Positions 22,245 to 35,000 of a DNA stretch of 64,000 nt are shown here, piece by piece. Made by a program: the position numbers and the translations under genes. The DNA is from Avena insularis (Eukaryota > Streptophyta > Magnoliopsida > Poales > Poaceae). The number at the start of each line of letters is the position of its first letter. The stretch's first letter is position 1. Location of the stretch: positions 71,410,253 through 71,474,252 of the forward strand of contig CM042688.1 of NCBI GenBank assembly GCA_023614405.1, in the 5' to 3' direction. The notes under the pieces were generated by a model. The model was not told the origin of the DNA. It did not search any database and saw only the letters and a list, made by a program, of their open reading frames with translations.

Positions 22245-24996
22245 GCTTTTTTGGCTCGTCTGTGTTACATTTACAATATGATGAAAATTCCAGGTCCCAA
22301 CGGCGTGATCACGATCAGGGGAGACCCGAAGAAAGCGCGAGACTGCGAGGATGGAAATGTCGCCTTTGCTGAAGCCGTGTTGCACACCTAGGAGTACCAT
22401 GAGATAAAAAATACCATAGATCCGTCCGAGATGCCCGCGACAAAGAAGGAGGTGACAAAGCCGAATCAGGAATTCAAGGCATCGGAAGAGACGAAGAAGA
22501 CGCTGTTGAAGGATGATGACCCCACCAAGGTGACCCAGATAGGCGTAGGCCTAGATAGCGCATAGGAAAGCGCGCTCATCAAGTTCCTCCAAGCAAATCA
22601 AGACATCTTCGCATGTCAGCCATCTGACATGACCGGAGTACCTAGGGAACTTGCCGAGCACACTTTAAATGTACACCCGAACGCTAAACCCATCAAATAG
22701 TCCCTATGACATTTTGGCGACTAAAAGCGTAAGGCAATAGCTAAGGAACTAGCACGGCTCGAGTTAGCCGAATTCATAGAAGAGGTCATCCACACTGAGT
22801 GGTCGGCCAATCCTGTAATGGTCCCTAAACAGGACACCACTGATTTAAGGATGTGTGTTGATTATACTGCCTTGAACAAAGGCTTGTCCCAAAGATCTGT
22901 TCGCTATGCCTAGGATTGTTTAAGTTATCGATTCTACGACAGGCTCGGAACTCCTATGTTTTCTCGACGCATATTCCGGTTATCACCAAATTTGGATGAA
23001 GGAATCTGACAAAGTCAAAACTTCATTCGTAACCCCCTTCGGAACCTTCTGTTTCGTTACGATGCCCTTTGGGCTCAAGAACGCAGGAGCTACGTACCAA
23101 CGCACTATGCAGCATTGCCTCCACAATCAAATTGGACGCAATGTACATGCATATGTGGATGAAATTGCGGTGATGTCCAAAAAGAAGGAAACCTTGATTT
23201 ACGACTTGGAGGAAACGTTCGCCAATCTACGAAAATACAACATAATACTTAACCCTAAGAAGTGCTTCTTTGGAATCCCAGCCGGAAAATTGTTAGGTTT
23301 TATCGTGTCTCAAAGAGGCATAGAGGTAAATCGAGACAAGATCAAGGCTATACTCAATATTTCCAGGACGACTCGCCTGAAGGACGTACAAAGACTAACT
23401 GGTTTCATTGCCGCAGTCAGTCAGTTTGTAAGCCGTCTTGGTGAAAGAGCCGCACCACTATAAAAGCTCCTGAAAAAGACCAAGAAATTCGTTTGGACCA
23501 ACGAAGCTGAAGCTGCACTACAAGACCTGAAAGCAGTACTCTCATATGCTCCCATCCTCACAACATCAGAACCACAGGAACTGATGTTGCTCTATCTCGC
23601 TGCGACAAACAAGGTCATCAGTATCGTCATGGTGGTGGAGAGACCGGAGGAAAATCAGGAACACCTAGTGCAGTTTCCGACTTATTATCTTAGTGAGGTC
23701 TTAACCGAATCAAAACAGCGGTATCCGCATTATCAAAAGCTGGATTACGTTGTGTTCTTAGCATCTCGTAAGTTACGGTATTATTTTCAGGAACATCCAA
23801 TTACCATGGTGAGCACAGCTCCCATGAGAGATATAATCAACAATAGTGACGCCACAGGACGCGTCGCCAAATGGGGCATAGAGCTCTCAGCTTTCGATAT
23901 TGAGTACAAACCTCGTACAACAATCAAATCCCAAATCCTTGCTGACTTTGTCGCTGATTGGACAAAGACAATGGAGAATATGACCCTGCTAGAGTCGGAA
24001 TACTGGACCTTGCATTTTGACGGGTCTAAAGCGCTCGGGTGCTCGGGGGCTGGCGTGGTGCTCAAGTCACCCCAAGGAGATAAACTTTTCTATGTATTGC
24101 AGATACACTTCATGGCAACAAACAACATTGACGAGTATGAAGCATTACTGCATGGAATCCGGATTGATAAGGACATCGGCATCCGACGTTTAATGTGTTA
24201 TGGAGATTCGGATCTTGTTGCACAACAAGTGTCGGATATCTGTAAGGCAAACAAGCACATGGCAGCATATAGGGCTGTCGTGGATGAACTATCTAAATTG
24301 TTTGAAGGGTTTGAAGTTCAACACATCCCTCGAAAAGAAAATGAGGAAGCAGATGCACTATCTCGAATAGGCTCTACCTGGAAAAAGGTCCTGGATAGCG
24401 CTTTTTTAGAGCACCTCAAAGTTCCCTCTATAAAGGGAGTGGATAAGGAATATCCGACCAAATCCGACTCACCTTTAGTAGCAGTTCTGGCTATGATTCC
24501 CAGCTGGACTCAACCCTACCTTGATTTCTTGGTAGACGGAAAATTACCCGAAGACGAAGTTCTGAGTCGGCAGATCGTCTGACGAGCAAAAGCCTATACT
24601 ATAATTAGTGGTGAGCTCTATAAGCGGAGTGCATCTAGGGTCTTTTAGCGCTGTGTATCTCCGTAAGAAGGAGTGGAAATCTTACGAGAGATCCACGAAG
24701 GCGAGTGTGGTCACCACCCTGCAGCCAAATCTTTAGTGGCAAAAGCTTTTCGACACGGTTTTTTCTGGTTTACAGCCAAGGCAGATGCTGAACAACTGGT
24801 CAAGACATGCAAGGGCTGCCAAAAGTACGCCAAACAAGCTCATGTTCCGGCTAATCAGCTGCGAACAATACCTATAACATGGCCTTTCGTGGTCTAGGGG
24901 CTTGATATGGTAGGATCGTTTAAACGGGCTCCAAGTGGATTTACTCACCTCTTAGTGATGGTGGATAAGTTTACCAAATGGATTGAGGCTAAACCC
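22245..24996 (+). pseudogene. Gypsy-1 pol: RT, two RNase H domains, start of integrase
   Basis: RT is open from 22996 to 23463: TPFGTFCFVTMPFGLKNAGA, then YVDEIAV where active enzymes have YVDD, so the catalytic motif is altered. The RT upstream part (22650-22995) has several stops. The connection and first RNase H follow at 23584-23960 (LTESKQRYPHYQKL). A second, plant-type RNase H is at 24000-24370, with HFDGS, DEYEALLHG, YGDSDLVAQQV and ENEEADALS. The integrase zinc finger is at 24673-24860 (HEGECGHHP and CKGCQ). The core starts GLDMVG at about 24900 but stops after WIEAKP near 24996, so the second D and the E of the DDE triad are missing. Stops at 23461, 24580 and 24895 also break it. Confidence 0.9.
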
Positions 24997-25547
24997 GGTG
25001 ACCTTGGATGGGCGGCGTTGGAGGTTTTCTAGGGAGCAGTGGAGCGCTAAGTTCATGGGAGGAGTAGAGGAGAAGGAAACGGTGCAAGGAACTGGTGAAG
25101 GAGATGGGAAAAGAATCCTCACCACTTATATCCGCCAGACGCATCAAGATTCGTGTAAACGCTATAGTGAATATGCCACGCGGCGTGGAAAGGACTGGGA
25201 AACCCCCTCGCGATGATTATGCTACCTCGATCTCCATGCATGCATTGAAACGGCGCCTCGGTTCCGCGAAATGCGGACCCACCAACGGTCATGCTGATAG
25301 GAAATGTCTGTCAGTGACGTGACTTGACCATGACTGTTGTCAGATTACGTCAGAGACCAAGTTCCGGTTAGTTTGAATTTCGAGCTGGAAACATGAATAA
25401 CGTATTTATAGGTCTGACTCATTTTTTGAGACCCAGATCGTATCTTTTGTTTTGAAGTTTCATGAACCCTTCAAGATTCTGCAAGCCAAAGATCAAGCTA
25501 GATGAAGATAAATCCGACTTTAGATCTTGGAGGCTTCCGGGGGCTGC
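24997..25547 (+). other. Gypsy-1 3' untranslated region and polypurine tract
   Basis: No domain is recognised in 550 bases. The purine-rich GGAGGCTTCCGGGGGCTGC just before 25548 serves as the polypurine tract. The abrupt change from integrase to unrelated sequence at about 24996 marks an old deletion. Confidence 0.6.
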
Positions 25548-25669
25548 TGTTGGGGATATACTTTCCAAGTATCCTCACAGTTCCTCACTAACCAGGGTGG
25601 CCCACTTCGGGTTCACTACTAGATATCACCTCTTAGCCGAGGGTGAAATTACCATCGTCTATTTCTATT

Positions 25670-25990
25670 TACCATAGGTTAAACTTAAATCCGACGGTGT
25701 ACCGTCGGTTATGCCCCGTCGGCCTAGCTCGGTCGGCCATTACTCAAGTAGCCGACGATACTGTCGGGTACAAACTTTGCCCACGGGAATAACCTAACGG
25801 GGAACGTCACCCATGTTTTGGCCACCAGCCACCATACCACCCCTCGATGATAGTAATAGCTGATAGTGCCCTGTCAGGTATTTAGCTTCTGATGGGTGCT
25901 AGCTCCCGTCGGTTTTATTATAATTGACTTTGGATGATTATCTTTGAGAGGTTGCCTACACTGTCATTTTACAAAATTACCAACGGGCCT
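25670..25990. repeat. CACTA subterminal repeats, left
   Basis: Repeated motifs CCGACGGTGTACCGTCGGTTAT, CCCGTCGGCC, CTGTCGGGTA and CCCGTCGGTTTTAT-like text on both strands. In En/Spm such arrays bind the TnpA protein. Confidence 0.75.
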
Positions 25991-26272
25991 AAAGTCCCCA
26001 CCAGCATATGGTATAGTTGAGATGTTAAATAGGTCATCAGTCATTTTCATACATCACAAAATGTGATTCTGGTCAACAATATTCCCAAATATTTGCATTT
26101 CAAGATATCTCATAATTATCAATCAGACACTTGACAAAAAGAACATGTTTGTTGTTAAAGTAAAAACCTCACAGAGTACATGATCAATCTAAGAAATGTC
26201 CAATGCAAAAGTAAATAGTAACTAAAATATAATGGTTCGATCCTTCCACAAAAACTAAATTATACGAATACT

Positions 26273-26482
26273 TTAGAAATTGGCCCAATCTTCATCATCT
26301 TCATCACCACGCTCATTGCTATAATGATCATCATTGTAGCCATATCCATCATCACCACCCTGATCATAACCATAGCCATTTTCATCACCCTCATTGTAAT
26401 AGATGTCATCCGCATCATCATTATCCTCATTAATATCAGGATCCTTCTCACTGCTAAGGCTTCCTCTAGTGTTACTTCCCAT
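26273..26482 (-). CDS. Acidic C-terminal exon of the CACTA TnpA-like gene (probable)
   Basis: The 69-codon frame is almost entirely D, E, Y, G and N (EDNDDADDIYYNEGDENGYGYD pattern) and ends DEDDEDWANF. It is the last open segment on the gene strand before the left end and reads well as an acidic tail. Linkage to the upstream exons is inferred, not shown. Confidence 0.45.
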   Translation of the reverse strand: MGSNTRGSLSSEKDPDINEDNDDADDIYYNEGDENGYGYDQGGDDGYGYNDDHYSNERGDEDDEDWANF

Positions 26483-26739
26483 TGCCTAAGAATGTAAGAC
26501 CGATTGTAAGAAAAATGAAAAAACAATGCATTATAGATGAAACATGGCGTACAGTTCAAATAAATGTACAGTACACTACTATTGAATCATCATTATATGT
26601 AGAATTATCAAGTGAATTAGCAGAAATTATATAGCCTGATCACTACATAATAGTAATGCATCAGTATCTAGGAGCTCTTCTCAAAACTTAAAAGAGTGCT
26701 ATGTGCACATGAAGCACCTCATGTTTGCATACATTGTAT

Positions 26740-27130
26740 ACACATGCATCAAGAAGACATGAGCTAGAAAAATAAAGGGCAACTAATTAAGTGGTTTACA
26801 AGTTTTGAACTATCTCTATGCTCACAAGTATGTGTTAAACATAGGAGTCTACACCAAAAAAATCATAGAGAAATTAGACCGTAAGGGTCAGATGCTATGC
26901 CCCATCCCTCTATTTGTTTTAAGATTTGCGTACGTTTTATACACATCAAGGAGACAGGAACTAGGAAATTAAAGGGCAACTAATTAAGTGGTTTACAAGT
27001 TTTGAACTATCTTTATGCCCACAAATATGCGTTAAACATAGGAGCATACACCAAAAAAATCATAGAGAAATTAGACCGTAAGAAACAGATGCTATGACCC
27101 ATCCCTCTATTTATTTTAATATCTATGTAC
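26740..27130 (+). repeat. Tandem duplication within the CACTA element, about 197-bp period
   Basis: AAAGGGCAACTAATTAAG occurs at 26774 and 26971. TCATAGAGAAATTAGACCGTAAG and GATGCTATG(C/A)CCCATCCCT also recur once each at the same offset. Confidence 0.88.
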
Positions 27131-27565
27131 GTTACACAGATTCTGGAGCATATTCCAATATAGGCCCTAGATTAAAAACACCCAAACTCGTTTTCGTCAT
27201 CATGATGAATTAACATCAAACTAGTAAACTGCAAGAGATATATGCACGAATTCTTAAGAATAAATTTTGCAAGAGATGACCGGCAAAACTGTTGTTCAAT
27301 GACCATCTTCCTTTGCTTGAGTGGCACTTGCCTAGATTTCTACTAGAACATAGATGGCTTATTAGCAAGTAACTGATTTATTACTTCTTAAAGAACTAAC
27401 CTTTTTAGTTTCATGTTGACGACCAACATCTCATCCTCTTTCAAATCCAACTTCAAAATCTGATGTGGCCTATATATCAAACATAAAAGATACATTACTC
27501 TAGTTTCATCTCTTCAAGCCTTGCATTGAGATGTATTATACTTACCAAGTAAGGTGCAACTCGCA

Positions 27566-29655
27566 TTATTCCATCATAGTCCACTCCTCCTTTCTCAGCC
27601 AAAGGCGTAAATATAAACAAGTCACAACCACATTCACTTGTAGACTAAAATTTAGAAGAGAATGAAACATTAACCACACAACTAGATCAATGCCTCGAAG
27701 ACGCTTGTTTTCTTGCTTCAAACAGTCATTCTCTCTTTCTAGACGATCCTCCCTAGCTGACTGCACCGGCTGTGAGGCCGACACCCTTCTAGACTTAATA
27801 TTAGACTTCTCTATTTTGGTAAATAACTCATTGGTGATTCCCAACCTACCATGTGGCATTCTACCTGCTGCATCATAGATAATTTGTGCATCTAATTCTA
27901 GGTGATCCTCTTCCCAGTTTTCTCCATGGGCATTTGTCATTGCATCGTCAAAATTTTCCTTTTCCAAATAAAAATTTATGGTTTAGCTTTGAACATTGTT
28001 CTTATTATGAAAAAAATTAGGTAAGCTATAAATATTCTACCAACCCAACGTTTAGAAATTCTTTTGCTGCATATCTTCTCTTGATCAGTCCCGTGATAAA
28101 TTATGCATGTGATGCCATGCGCTGGTAATTCCAGGGTCTTTACCAGTTTTGAGTCACTGCGGTTTAGGAATGATAAACATCATCTAATATAAATGAATTA
28201 TTCTTCTCGAGAAATAATAACAAGGATGGTGCATGAAAAGTAGTAAAGCAAAAAATGTTTCATGAAACAAGAGTACCAGATGTTGACGTGTAGAGACAGC
28301 ACTTCTCGCACCACTATAGTGGAAGACTGTTTCTCCATGAGCTAGTCTGTTCTTCGAGTTGGTCAAAGATATCTTTCTAAATGCAGGAGTGGTCCAATGC
28401 TCACAAAGTAAACGCCAACCAACAATAGTACCAAAGCCAGGTGGCTTGGCAGAAATTAAAGCTTCCTTGGTTGGCCAGCGGTTACCCTGTTCATCCACTT
28501 CAGTAGGCATCTGTCCATTCTTGTTTAATCTTTTGATGGCCGCCGCCTTTTCCTCATGTAGCATCTGCCTCACTTTATTAGTAAAGTTCTCCTCCAAGGC
28601 AGCATCTGCTTTCTCTTGATTTAATGGGTCACACTTGAAACGCCACTACCAGAGAACACGCAAAATATTAGCTCTTGCTAGTTGTGCATTTGTGGAAGTG
28701 AACATCAGAGTACTTGAGAACAGTCAAATTTTCCAAAAGTTCATGGATTGCTCCTATAAAAAATTAATGATGCACGTGTCCTAATATACCATGCGTACTA
28801 GCGTCCAAAAATTAATGAGACACAGACCAACTACGGTTGAGTGATCATCTTTCCCTTTCTCTCTTTGTACATCCAACTACGGTTGTCATCTACGTTGCTA
28901 TATAAATAAAGAACAGTTTGGTTTCACAATTACTTATACACAAGCAGAGGGTATAGTATAAACAAATCATAGTTGTAATGTGAATCAGCAGCCAAAAATC
29001 ATATATTAAGTGTGTACATGTGGACAATTTGATTTAGTATCCAACTTGCATACCAAAATTTAGTATAAGAGAGAAAATCATAGTTATCTATATCCTGCAT
29101 GCACGGACCATAGTTCAGTATTAGGTACCAGGGAACTTCAAACTGTATCAATCAAATAATTTAGTATCCTCAGCACATTGACCATACCAAATATGATTAT
29201 CAACAATTAATAAGGATAGATAATAAAGTGAACTCCTGGGCAGATCTATTACCAGCTCTTCAACATTCTGAACCTAAAACTAAGGGAACTGAGTTATGGC
29301 TTAAACTTTTTAATGTCCATAGCATTCAACAATAGGAGACCCAATTAGATTTTTGCAACCCAGCTGTAAAAATTATGGATGACATTTGTCGTTGTTAATG
29401 AGTCAGGGAAGGGGGGCACGAGCGTGTATCAGTTTGCTACTAGCTACAGAATTTCACTCAACCATCGAATTAATTATCTATTGTTGCACAAAACGAATGA
29501 ATTGCAATCAACAAACATTGTGCAATGATCTCACACAAAAACACATAGTCGGCCAGGGCCAATGTGAGACAGGCAGAGAAACAAGAAAAGAGGGGAAGAA
29601 GAGAGCGATACCTTGGCTCCCCACTCTGATCGCTGCGTGTCGATTGGTCAGCCAT
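27566..29655 (-). pseudogene. TnpA-like (Transposase_24-type) gene of the CACTA element, several exons
   Basis: A start exon is at 29655-29612 (MADQSTRSDQSGEPR, donor GTATCG). The central exon is at about 28649-28277 (WRFKCDPL, EENFTNKVRQMLHEE, WPTKEALISAKPPGFG, FRKISLTNSKNRLAHGE, then HYSGARSAVSTRQHL, donor GTACTC). The last part resembles the conserved block of plant Ptta/En/Spm-type proteins, which bind subterminal repeats. A further exon at 27967 to about 27640 has a C-terminal coiled coil (REDRLERENDCLKQENKRLR). Exons between 29612 and 28649 were not identified. It may be functional or degenerate; full splicing is not proven. Confidence 0.65.
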
Positions 29656-30689
29656 AGCAGAGGAACTCTTGGGAACTCGTCGTATAGAAAACAGAGGAGC
29701 AAGGCCCTAGATCGGTTATGGAGAAGAACGACGAGGGAGAGTTTCTTTTGGAAGGGGCAGGACATTGCGGCAGTTTAGGACTTAGTTGGGGGCGTGGTGA
29801 GTTGGCGCGGGGGATTTTTTGGTGCGCGCCACGAAATCAGCGGCAAATCGCCGAAAATAAGAGCCCAGCCCAGCCATGAGACCAACCCGGCCACTACTGA
29901 AATGCGTCATGATCCAAGACTTCTTTAAATCCATATACATAATAGTAGTAAAATAAAATTATTTGGTACAAATCAGCACATCATCACCACTGTACGTGGC
30001 ATGCTAACCTAGAACACATATTCATCTCAATGTTGCAACAAATTGTTTATGTTCGAATTGATCTAGTAATTACCCAAAAAATCAGTCTCCAGAATAATTT
30101 CCAGCAAATATTCCCGACTAATATGAGAAAACAAAAATCAAAAGCAAAATTAAGTTGCGTACAGACCTGGCGAGTGAGCTAGGGTCGATCACGTCCGACA
30201 GTGTCGCGGGTCGGATCGACATGGCATTGAACTGCACGAGGTCTCTCCCGGTTGATGCCGTCGGCGCATCCGGGCTCCTCCCCCCACCCGACCCAGCTAC
30301 CAACACACGGCTGATGTCGCCGACGCCTGCGGGTTCCTCCCTCCACCCGGCCATCCCCAATTTCCCCATTGCACGAAGCCCTGCTGCCGCCTGCACTTGG
30401 AAGCTTTCCTATGAAGCGGATTCAATCTCTGATGCGATTCAGTGGAGGCGGAGGAGACAGGTGAGCTCGGAGAAAACACATCTGGCCACCGGTGCTCTAA
30501 GTGAAGTGAGGAACCAAGGGGAACCGAATATCAAGGGACAGGGCATCAGTACGGAAGGAAAAGAGTTACAGTATGTATCAAATCTTCAGTTTGGCTAGAC
30601 AACAACGAAGCATCCTACTAACATTTTTAATTGTATATTTTATTAATTTGGGCTATTTTTACCAAAAGAAAATCCTATCATCAAATATA

Positions 30690-31020
30690 AATGACTGTGA
30701 AAGTAGAACCCTCGGGTATTAGCTCACACCGTCGGGCACTAACTTGTATATACGAGAGTAAGTTTTCCCATGTCGGCTATGAATCTTAATACCCGAGGGT
30801 CAGAGTAGAACTCTCGGGTATTAGTGCGCACCGTCGAACATTACCATGTATACTCGAGAGTTGTTTTTGTTCCGTCGGGAAAAGGGTTGTACAGTCGGTT
30901 ATTAGCAGTCATACCCGAGAGGTTTTCGATAACCATCGGTTATCAATGCTATCGTCGGTTATTACTATATTACCCGACGGTCCGTCGGTTATTAGAATTC
31001 ACCGTCGGAAATCTGGGGAT
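30690..31020. repeat. CACTA subterminal repeats, right
   Basis: At least ten copies of CGTCGGTTATTA/CTCGGGTATTAG variants, on both strands, up to 40 bp from the right end. Confidence 0.85.
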
Positions 31021-31490
31021 TTCTAGTAGTGGTTAGAGCTTTGCTTCACGGGCGGCCCAGTCAGGGAGAAGAGACGAAGTCCAGTCTGGCTACGGGAAGA
31101 CCCAGAAGACTTACCGACATAGGTCCATAGTGTTACTTGTAGTTCAAGATGTACTCTGTAACCGACTCTTAGTCGTAGCCGGATAGATCTCTCCTATAAA
31201 CCCTAGGCCGGATATCTATATAAGTCGTCCTAGGGAGAGCCTTTAGGGCACTCTCACAATAGTCTACAATCTCAACTCGCACAGGCGAAACTCTTGTAAC
31301 CCATATTCCGGCTCTGCCGTATTACTGGATTGCTAGTAGGAGTAGGATCCGTCCAAAGCCGGTGGATTCGAACCTGGGTAAACTTGTGTGCTCACCATCC
31401 CGGAACACCGTACGTCTCACACCCCTCTCTTCCACACGCCTCGAGGACCCCCCCCCATGGCGTACTTGCCATCAATCCGATGACAGATTG

Positions 31491-32072
31491 AGTTTGGTGT
31501 TGTTCATGAAAAACTTCCCGAGGACTTTAGGATGCTTGACAAGGCTCACAAGGCCTTGGAGAGTGAACTCTTGTTGCTCACAAAGTCTCGTAAAAAGCCT
31601 CAAACTCAATTGACCAATATTCCTTCACCTAGTACTTTCATTCCTTCTAGATGTACAAATATACTTGAAGAAAATGCTAGGTTGAAGGGGGGCTAGCTAA
31701 GGCCACCTTTCCCAAAGGAAACAAGTCAATTGATGACCTCTTGAGTAAGCAGAGGCCCAATGGTGAGAAAAGGGGCATTGGCTTTGTCTCTAAAGCCAAG
31801 AAGAAGAACAACAACAAGAAGAAGGCCAAGCCCGCACAAGAAAAAGACAAGGTCATTACGGGTAGTAAGACCACAAGTGGCAAAACTATGTCTCATGATG
31901 ACTTTGCGGGAAGTGTTAACCCTCACTATGTTTTAATGCATGATTATTATGGTGATGTATATGCACAATATGTTGGCCCATTTGATGGTTATATTGCTTG
32001 GTCTATTTGGATTCCCAAGACCCTTGTTGCTAACAAAAGAGGACCCATTGAAAAATGGGTACCTAAAAACTA
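31491..32072 (+). pseudogene. Copia-1 gag, continuation after the Gypsy insertion
   Basis: The first bases complete the codons begun before 18178 (KI/EFGVVHEKLPEDF). Continuing text includes HKALESELLLLTKS and NILEENARLKGG, then a frameshift/stop near 31695. The rest resumes at 31741 (SKQRPNGEKRGIGFVSKAKK) with a lysine/asparagine-rich tail, ending KWVPKN at a TAG at 32071-32073. Confidence 0.88.
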
Positions 32073-35000
32073 GTTTGATCTTTTGTAGACCTATGCTTCC
32101 GAAGGATCAAAATGGGTGCTTGATAGTGGATGCACAAGTCATATGACCGGAAGTGCATCTAGTGTCAAGGAGTTGAGACCAAATGTTGATCAAATATCCG
32201 TGACATATGCCGACAAGTCAAAGTCTAAGGTAATGGGTTTCGACAAAGTTGTGGTTACACACGATATCACTCTCGTGGACGTCATGCTTGTTGAGACCCT
32301 TGGCTATAATTTACTTTTAGTCCGTGCTCTTGGAAAGATGGGATTTGCCGTCTTTATTGATAATGATATTGTGATCCTCATGTGGAGCAAGACTCTAAAG
32401 GTCGCTTTCGTTGGGTACGTTGAAAATGACTTGTATGTGGTGGACTTCTTGGGGAAAACCACTACAAGTGCGATGTGCTTATTTGGAAAGGCTAATGTGG
32501 GTTGGTTATGGCATCGCCGTCTAGCCCATGTCAATATGAGAACTTTGCAAAGCCTCCACAAGGATGGTCATATTGTTGGACTAAAAGAAAATATTTGCTT
32601 TGCCAAAGATCATGTTTGCAGGGCATGTGTTGAAGGAAAGATGCATGATTCTCCCCACAAGCCAAAGAACTACATCAAGTCCAAGAGGATCTTGGAGCTC
32701 CTTCATGTGGATCTCTTTGGTCCTCCATCTCATGCAAGCCTTGGTGGGAAGAAATATTGTTTGGTGATTGTTGATGACTACTCAAGATACACATGGGTAT
32801 ATTTCTTCAAGCTGAAAAGTGAGACCCAAGAAAACTTCATTGACTTCATCAACATGGCTCAACGTTAACACAATGTCTCGGTGTTAACAATAAGAAGTGA
32901 CAACGGTACCGAGTTTAAGAACTACACATTGAATGGATTTCTTAGTGATGAGGGGATAAAACATCAATATTCCGCTGCATATACCCCTCAACAAAATGGT
33001 GTAGCTGAGAGGAAGAACCAGACTCTTATTGATATGGCTAGGACCATGTTGGCGGAGTTTAAATCTCCATACAATTTTTGGGCTGAAGCAATCTCCACTG
33101 CATGCCATGCATCAAACCGTCTCTACCTCCACAAAGAATTGATCAAGACTCCATATGAAATTCTTACCGGTAACAAGCCCAACGTTTCATACTTCTGGGT
33201 GTTCGGTTGTAAGTGTTTCTATCGCATTAAGGGTGTTCGTTTGTCCAAATTTGATTCCAAAGCATTAAGGGTATTTTTGTTGGTTATGGTCTTGAATCCC
33301 ACACTTATAGAATCTATGACAAGCTCTCCGGAAATGTCATAGAATCTTGTAGTGTGGTTTTTAAAGAATATGATGGTCCCCAAGCGGGGCGTGTTTATGT
33401 CTGTGATGTAGATGATGAAATTTCTCAGGATGCCATAGGAAGAATGGGTGCGGGATTCATCCGCCCTGTTGAGGAACCCCTTATGGCGGATCGAGAAGAA
33501 TTATGCTCTACTCAAGTGGAGCCCTCATCTTCACAACATCAATAAGCTCCTATCGAGGAGGACAATGACCCAAGCCAAAGACAAGCTGTGGACCCTCAAC
33601 AAGTTGATTAGGAAGAATCCTCTAGCCAGGAGGAGCTTGAGTATCCATTTGCCAGAATGTCCAGCGCTGCTCAGTCTATTGTACAAGGAAGATCTGTAGA
33701 AACTGCCATAAGAACAGCTCGACGCCTGTCTAGAAGTGTGCTTGATCAAGACCAAGGTCAATCTTTGCCTCTTAATGAAGAGAATGACTCCAATGATGAT
33801 CAAGGTCAAGTGTATGTTCAAGACGAGGACCAAGATGATGAAGTGATCCCCACAAGAAACAACAAGGAGATCGAAACTCATCGCCAAGCTAGAATGGATA
33901 GAATGTTAGAATTAAGAGACCACGCTCTTGAGAATGTGGTAGGAGATCTAATGAGAGTGATATCCACTCGAGCTCAATTGAAGAACTTTGGTGAGCACGA
34001 AGCACACATTTCCATGGTGGAACCAAAGAAAGTATGGGAAGCTCTTGAAGATTCGGATTGGTTGGAAGCAATGCACAAATAGCTCAACAACTTTGAGAGA
34101 AACAAACTATGGAAGTTAGTTGAAAAGCCAAAAGAGTGCCGCAATGTTATAGGCACCAAGTGGATATTCAAGAACAAGCAAGATGAGCATGGAATTGTTG
34201 TGAGGAACAAGGCAAGATTGGTTGCACAAGGGTTCTCTCAAATTGAAGGCATTGATTATGGAGAGACTTATGCACCCGTGGCTCACCTTGAGTCCATCCG
34301 TATCCTTCTTGCTTATGCGGCACATCATAACTTTAAATTACAACAAATGGATGTAGAAAGTGCATTTCTTAATGGTCCATTGCATGAGTTGGTATATGTA
34401 AAGCAACCCCTGGGATTTGAGGATCCCAACTTTCCAAACCACGTCTACAAACTTGACAAGGCGCTCTATGGGCTCAAACAAGCTCCACGCACGTGGTATG
34501 AGCACCTTAGAGAGTTGTTGTTAGATCGTGGGTTTGAGGTTGGGAAAATCGTATCACACTCTTTTTACTAAGAAGGTCAATGGGGAGCTTTTTGTATGCC
34601 AAATATATGTAGATGATATTATCTTTGGCTCATCTAACAAAGCTTTTAATGATGAATTCTCAAAGCTTATGACTGACAGGTTCAGGATGTCTATGATGGG
34701 AGAATTGAGAGTATTTCTTGGTTTTGAGATCAAGCAAGTAAGAGGAGGAACATTCTTAAACCAAGCCAACTATACTCAAGATATGCTCAAGAGATTCAAC
34801 ATGAAAGATTTAAATGGAGCTGCCACTCCCATGGCAACAAAGACCCATCTTGAACTAAACCCAAATGGTATAGATGTGGATCAAAAGGTATACCAGTCCA
34901 TGATTGGTTCTTTGCTTTACCTTTGTGCATTTAGACCCGATATTGTGTTGAGTGTAGGAGTGTGTGCAAGATATCAAGCAGCTCCTAAAGAAAGCCATTT

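Larger units (their letters stand above)
25614..31031 (-). mobile_element. CACTA (En/Spm-type) DNA transposon
   Basis: It begins CACTACTAGA and ends TCTAGTAGTG, with the 3-bp duplication GTT at 25611-25613 and 31032-31034. The 5.4 kb has dense subterminal repeats on both sides built on CCGTCGG(G/T)TAT. The only recognisable genes are on the minus strand and resemble the second gene of plant CACTA elements (TnpA-like, Transposase_24). No TNP2/TnpD-type transposase was found, so it is probably dependent on a partner element. It is younger than Gypsy-1. Confidence 0.93.
18179..31485 (+). mobile_element. Gypsy-1, a Tat-lineage LTR retrotransposon inside Copia-1 gag
   Basis: LTRs begin TGTTGGGGATATAC (18179, 25548). 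The perfect 5-bp duplication GATTG is at 18174-18178 and 31486-31490, and joining the flanks restores the Copia gag frame. The order protease, RT, RNase H, second RNase H, integrase places it in Gypsy, and the extra plant-type RNase H indicates the Tat/Retand branch. A solo LTR splits its gag and a CACTA element splits its 3' LTR. Without insertions it is about 6.5 kb, short because the integrase core is missing. Confidence 0.93.
25548..31485 (+). repeat. Gypsy-1 3' LTR, split by a CACTA element
   Basis: Left part 25548-25613, right part from 31032 (or 31035 without the TSD) to 31485; together about 517 bp and colinear with 18179-18687. It ends GATGACA, then GATTG. Confidence 0.92.
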
